Shown here piece after piece: positions 5,027 to 7,858 of a DNA stretch of 7,858 bases. Position numbers and translations under genes: made by a program. The notes beneath the pieces were generated by a model that was not told the origin of the DNA, searched no databases, and worked only from the letters and a program-made list of their open reading frames with translations. Each line of letters opens with the position of its first letter. Position 1 is the first letter of the stretch. The DNA lies in NCBI GenBank assembly GCA_043720875.1, contig JAYSRU010000249.1, positions 1-7,858 of the forward strand. The letters are read 5' to 3'. This DNA is from JAYSRU01 sp043720875. GTDB lineage: Bacteria; Bacteroidota; Bacteroidia; Flavobacteriales_D; Crocinitomicaceae.

Positions 5027-7756
5027 ATGAAATTATTTTTAAGCATTATATTACTTTCGTTTTCACTACATTCATTCGCGCAAAATGGGAATGTTACAGG
5101 TAGAGTAATGGATAATTCGTCCAAGCTTCCAATTATCGGAGCACGAGTTATTCTTAACGCAAAGTACAAAGCTTTGTCGGATGAAGAAGGGAAGTATGTT
5201 GTTTCCAACATTCCTTATGGAACCTATAAAGTTGTCATTACAGCTCCTGATTTGGATACCCTGTTCAAAACATTGACGTTAAAGGAGCTAACGTTAAGAA
5301 TGGATTTTTTAATGGGTGGAAGTATCGAATTGGAAGAAGTTAAGGTAATTGCAAACATCGTTTCAGGAAGAGAAACACCAATTGCTGTTACTACAATTGG
5401 AGCAAAGAAAATTCAAGAAGAATTAGGCTCGCAAGATTTGCCAATGCTTTTGAACGGAACACCGGGCGTTCAAGCAACCCAAACCGGAGGTGGTGATGGA
5501 GATTCTAGAATTACGGTGCGTGGTTTTGATCAACGTAATGTAGGTGTTATGATTGACGGGGTTCCTGTAAATGATATGGAAAACGGTTCAGTTTATTGGA
5601 GCAATTGGTTCGGACTTGATAATTTGACAGCAAACATGCAGGTTCAACGTGGATTGGGTGCAACCAAACTAGCTATGCCTTCTGTGGGAGGAACGTTAAA
5701 TATTCTTACTCAATCGGTTGGGTCAAAAAAAGGAGTGAACGTTAAACAAGAATTCGGTACTGGAAATTTAAAGCGTTTTAGTGTAACTGCAAGTTCTGGC
5801 ACAACCAAATCTGGTTTCGGAGTATTGGCATCGGCGTCCTATAAGGTAAGTGATGGTTGGTTAGATGGAAATTCATCTGAAGGTTTTTTTGGTTATATCA
5901 AGTTACAACAAAAATTAAAAAATCATTTGATTTCATTTAGTGCATTTGCTGCCCCTCAAAAACACGGACAACGACCGTTTAAACAATCGATACGTTATTG
6001 GGACAGTACTTATATGGGTGCAGCTGCAGACAGTTCAGCCTATATTGGCGTTGCAAATGGTATACGATACAATCAACATTGGGGATATAGAACCAGTCGC
6101 ACGGGTCAACGTTATGAATTTAATGAAAGTCAAAATTTTTACAATAAACCCCAGTTTACCTTAAAAGATTTTTGGAAAGTGAACGACAAACTTTCAATTT
6201 CTACCATTGCCTATGTTTCAATCGGGAGAGGTGGAGGAAGTAAGTCGAACAAATTTAGTTCGCTTTCAAGGGCTTCAGATGGAACTATTGATTGGGACAA
6301 AGTAGAAAAAGAAAACCAAGTTATTAGCTTTTTTGGACAATCGTTTCCAAATGTTGATGTAACAATTGATAGTAACCTATTAAAATCTAGTCAAGTAATA
6401 ACAAGTTCAATAAATAATCACTTTTGGACAGGACTTTTAGGTCAGTTTTCTTATAAACTTTCGGATAAATTAGACCTTAGTGGCGGATTAGATTTCAGAA
6501 GTTACAAAGGAAGTCATTACCGTGTTGTTACAGATTTACTCGGAGGCGATTACTACGCTAATTCTGGAGATTTAAATTCTACGTCTCAGATAAAAAAAGT
6601 AGGAGACAAAATTTCTGAAATTGATAGAGAACACGACAGATTAGGTTTAGTGCGTTGGGCAGGTTCTTTCGGACAAGCAGAATACAAGGATGAGAAATGG
6701 AGTGCGTTCCTGAATGTTTCAGTAGTAGGTAATTTTTACAAAGGAGTTGATTATTTCAAAAAGAAGGTAATTGAATTGAGTGATACCACACTAGAAGTTG
6801 GAGCTTACGATGTCATCAATTATAAAGGTACAACGTATACAAATCAATCTGAAGGAGCGAAATTCAACGAAACAAAATGGGTGAACAAAACAGGTTATAC
6901 GTTCAAAGGAGGTGCAGCTTATAAATTGAACAAGGCTAATACTGTATTTGTAAATTTAGGATACCTATCTAGAACGCCTCAATATTCAAATGTTATTGAT
7001 AACAATACCAACACACCATTTATAAATAGTCCGAATGAGTTAATTCGCGCAATTGAAGCTGGCTATTCATTGATCTATAAAGATTTTGGAATTAATTTAA
7101 ATGGATATTATACCAATTGGAAAAATAAGCCGATTCCTTTTGGAGTTGCCATTCCAGATCCTTTAGATCCATCGTCGGTTGTATATGCCAATGTGAGTGG
7201 TATGGATGCTTTACACATCGGTGGAGAGTTGGATATTGCTTGGCAAATCACTAAAAAGTTAAATGCTGAGTTGATGTTCTCGTATGGTGATTGGACATGG
7301 CAGTCTGCTGAAACCGTCTATTTGACTTCAACATCAACATATGAGTTTGATGCAAGAGGTGTTCACGTGGGAGATGCTGCTCAAATTGTACAAAGTGCTG
7401 CGCTGAGATGGGAGCCAGTACGTAATTTTTACGTAAGGACACAATTTCAATATTTTGATAAATACTATGCAAATTTTAACCCGTTTCTGTTGAAAGGAGC
7501 TAATGCTGGCAGAGATTCTTGGAAAATGCCAAGTTATGGATTGTTGAATGCATTCGTTGGTTATAAAATTCCAGTAGATAAATATGCCTTTTTAATTAAT
7601 GTAGGTATTATGAATTTACTCAATAAAACATATATCTCCGACGCTCAAGATAGCCAATTTGTAGCAGCAGGGAATTCAGGATTTAACGCTGCATCTGCTG
7701 GTGTTTTCTTCGGACAAGGGCGTCGTTTTAATATCTCAATGGCGTTACAATTTTAA
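5027..7756 (+). CDS. TonB-dependent outer-membrane receptor with carboxypeptidase-regulatory-like domain
   Basis: This is an outer-membrane active transporter of 909 residues, energised by TonB-ExbB-ExbD; its substrate is not determined. The ATG at 5027 is chosen because it opens the signal peptide MKLFLSIILLSFSLHSFA, cut near A18. A TTG three codons upstream is in frame but lies in the terminator T-run. A beta-sandwich domain (about 21-98) starts GNVTGRVMD and has the DEEGKYVVSNIPYGTY pattern of CarboxypepD_reg-like domains. Residues 101-109 (ELEEVKVIA) may be the TonB box. The plug (about 115-232) contains RITVRGFDQRNVGVMIDGVP and GSVYWSNWFGL. The beta-barrel runs to the end and closes with GRRFNISMALQF, whose terminal Phe is the expected outer-membrane insertion signal. 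It lacks the usual SusC plug features. A gene for another exported protein starts 36 bases downstream, probably in the same transcript, but too little of it is visible to test for SusD. The leader lacks the A-rich stretch seen before neighbouring genes. Confidence 0.95.
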   Translation: MKLFLSIILLSFSLHSFAQNGNVTGRVMDNSSKLPIIGARVILNAKYKALSDEEGKYVVSNIPYGTYKVVITAPDLDTLFKTLTLKELTLRMDFLMGGSIELEEVKVIANIVSGRETPIAVTTIGAKKIQEELGSQDLPMLLNGTPGVQATQTGGGDGDSRITVRGFDQRNVGVMIDGVPVNDMENGSVYWSNWFGLDNLTANMQVQRGLGATKLAMPSVGGTLNILTQSVGSKKGVNVKQEFGTGNLKRFSVTASSGTTKSGFGVLASASYKVSDGWLDGNSSEGFFGYIKLQQKLKNHLISFSAFAAPQKHGQRPFKQSIRYWDSTYMGAAADSSAYIGVANGIRYNQHWGYRTSRTGQRYEFNESQNFYNKPQFTLKDFWKVNDKLSISTIAYVSIGRGGGSKSNKFSSLSRASDGTIDWDKVEKENQVISFFGQSFPNVDVTIDSNLLKSSQVITSSINNHFWTGLLGQFSYKLSDKLDLSGGLDFRSYKGSHYRVVTDLLGGDYYANSGDLNSTSQIKKVGDKISEIDREHDRLGLVRWAGSFGQAEYKDEKWSAFLNVSVVGNFYKGVDYFKKKVIELSDTTLEVGAYDVINYKGTTYTNQSEGAKFNETKWVNKTGYTFKGGAAYKLNKANTVFVNLGYLSRTPQYSNVIDNNTNTPFINSPNELIRAIEAGYSLIYKDFGINLNGYYTNWKNKPIPFGVAIPDPLDPSSVVYANVSGMDALHIGGELDIAWQITKKLNAELMFSYGDWTWQSAETVYLTSTSTYEFDARGVHVGDAAQIVQSAALRWEPVRNFYVRTQFQYFDKYYANFNPFLLKGANAGRDSWKMPSYGLLNAFVGYKIPVDKYAFLINVGIMNLLNKTYISDAQDSQFVAAGNSGFNAASAGVFFGQGRRFNISMALQF

Positions 7757-7792
7757 TATTCAATCAAGTACTAAATAAAACAAATAATAAGC

Positions 7793-7858
7793 ATGAAAAA
7801 AATACTAAGTTTAATTTTTGCCACACTCAGTGTCGCAAATTTTGCTCAAACGAATGTA
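7793..7858 (+). CDS. Exported protein, 5' end only
   Basis: Only the first 22 codons lie in the window, and the frame is still open at the right edge. The start MKKILSLIFATLSVANFA followed by QTNV is a typical Bacteroidota signal peptide, with likely cleavage after A18 in the ANFA-Q context. No cysteine follows the hydrophobic stretch, so it does not look like a lipoprotein and therefore not like a typical SusD. The ATG follows an A-rich leader of the kind seen before most genes here. It lies 36 bases after the receptor stop with no terminator between, suggesting one transcript. Its function cannot be determined. Confidence 0.8.
   Translation, partial: MKKILSLIFATLSVANFAQTNV

Noticed and set aside
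4075..5211. Two short minus-strand open frames (4075-4266 and 4972-5211) opposite the lamin-tail gene and the receptor start
   Set aside because: They have low-complexity or non-protein-like products. The second runs through the terminator hairpin.
5276..5297. ACGTTAA repeated twice at 15-base spacing inside the receptor gene
   Set aside because: It encodes two similar Leu-Thr-Leu turns in a beta-sandwich domain and is explained by coding sequence.
5940..7472. Short open frames inside the receptor gene (5940-6164 plus strand, 7251-7472 minus strand)
   Set aside because: Both are out-of-frame or antisense shadows of the beta-barrel coding sequence, with no signal, domain or leader of their own.

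Overview
The window looks like the chromosome of a member of the Bacteroidota, probably order Flavobacteriales. The evidence is an AT-rich sequence, a type IX secretion (T9SS) C-terminal sorting domain, a TonB-dependent receptor with an N-terminal carboxypeptidase-regulatory-like domain, A-rich leaders without Shine-Dalgarno sites, and promoter-like sites close to the Bacteroidota TTG / TAnnTTTG pattern. A genus cannot be named from the sequence alone.

Left half (1-3732), all on the minus strand. In transcription order it holds a dipeptidyl peptidase IV-type exopeptidase (3732-1552), a thioredoxin-fold lipoprotein 29 bases behind it (1522-989), and a hexameric-type citrate synthase that runs off the left edge (884-1). 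The peptidase and lipoprotein form a likely two-gene envelope unit. Citrate synthase has its own promoter-like site, with an inverted repeat inside it.

Right half (3897-7858), all on the plus strand and divergent from the peptidase. It holds a secreted lamin-tail-domain protein with a T9SS sorting domain (3897-4970), a strong intrinsic terminator (4990-5019), a 909-residue TonB-dependent receptor (5027-7756), and the first 22 codons of another exported protein (7793 to the right edge). The 164-base divergent region (3733-3896) carries a promoter-like site for each direction plus a small palindrome and a direct repeat.

Taken together, these are citric-acid-cycle metabolism plus peptide breakdown, surface display and outer-membrane uptake. 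No mobile element, CRISPR array, RNA gene or defence system was recognised. The most unusual feature is the terminator hairpin whose T-run ends only seven bases before the receptor start codon, which raises the question of how the receptor gene is transcribed. The other observations are modest. I do not see clear evidence of a new biological system.
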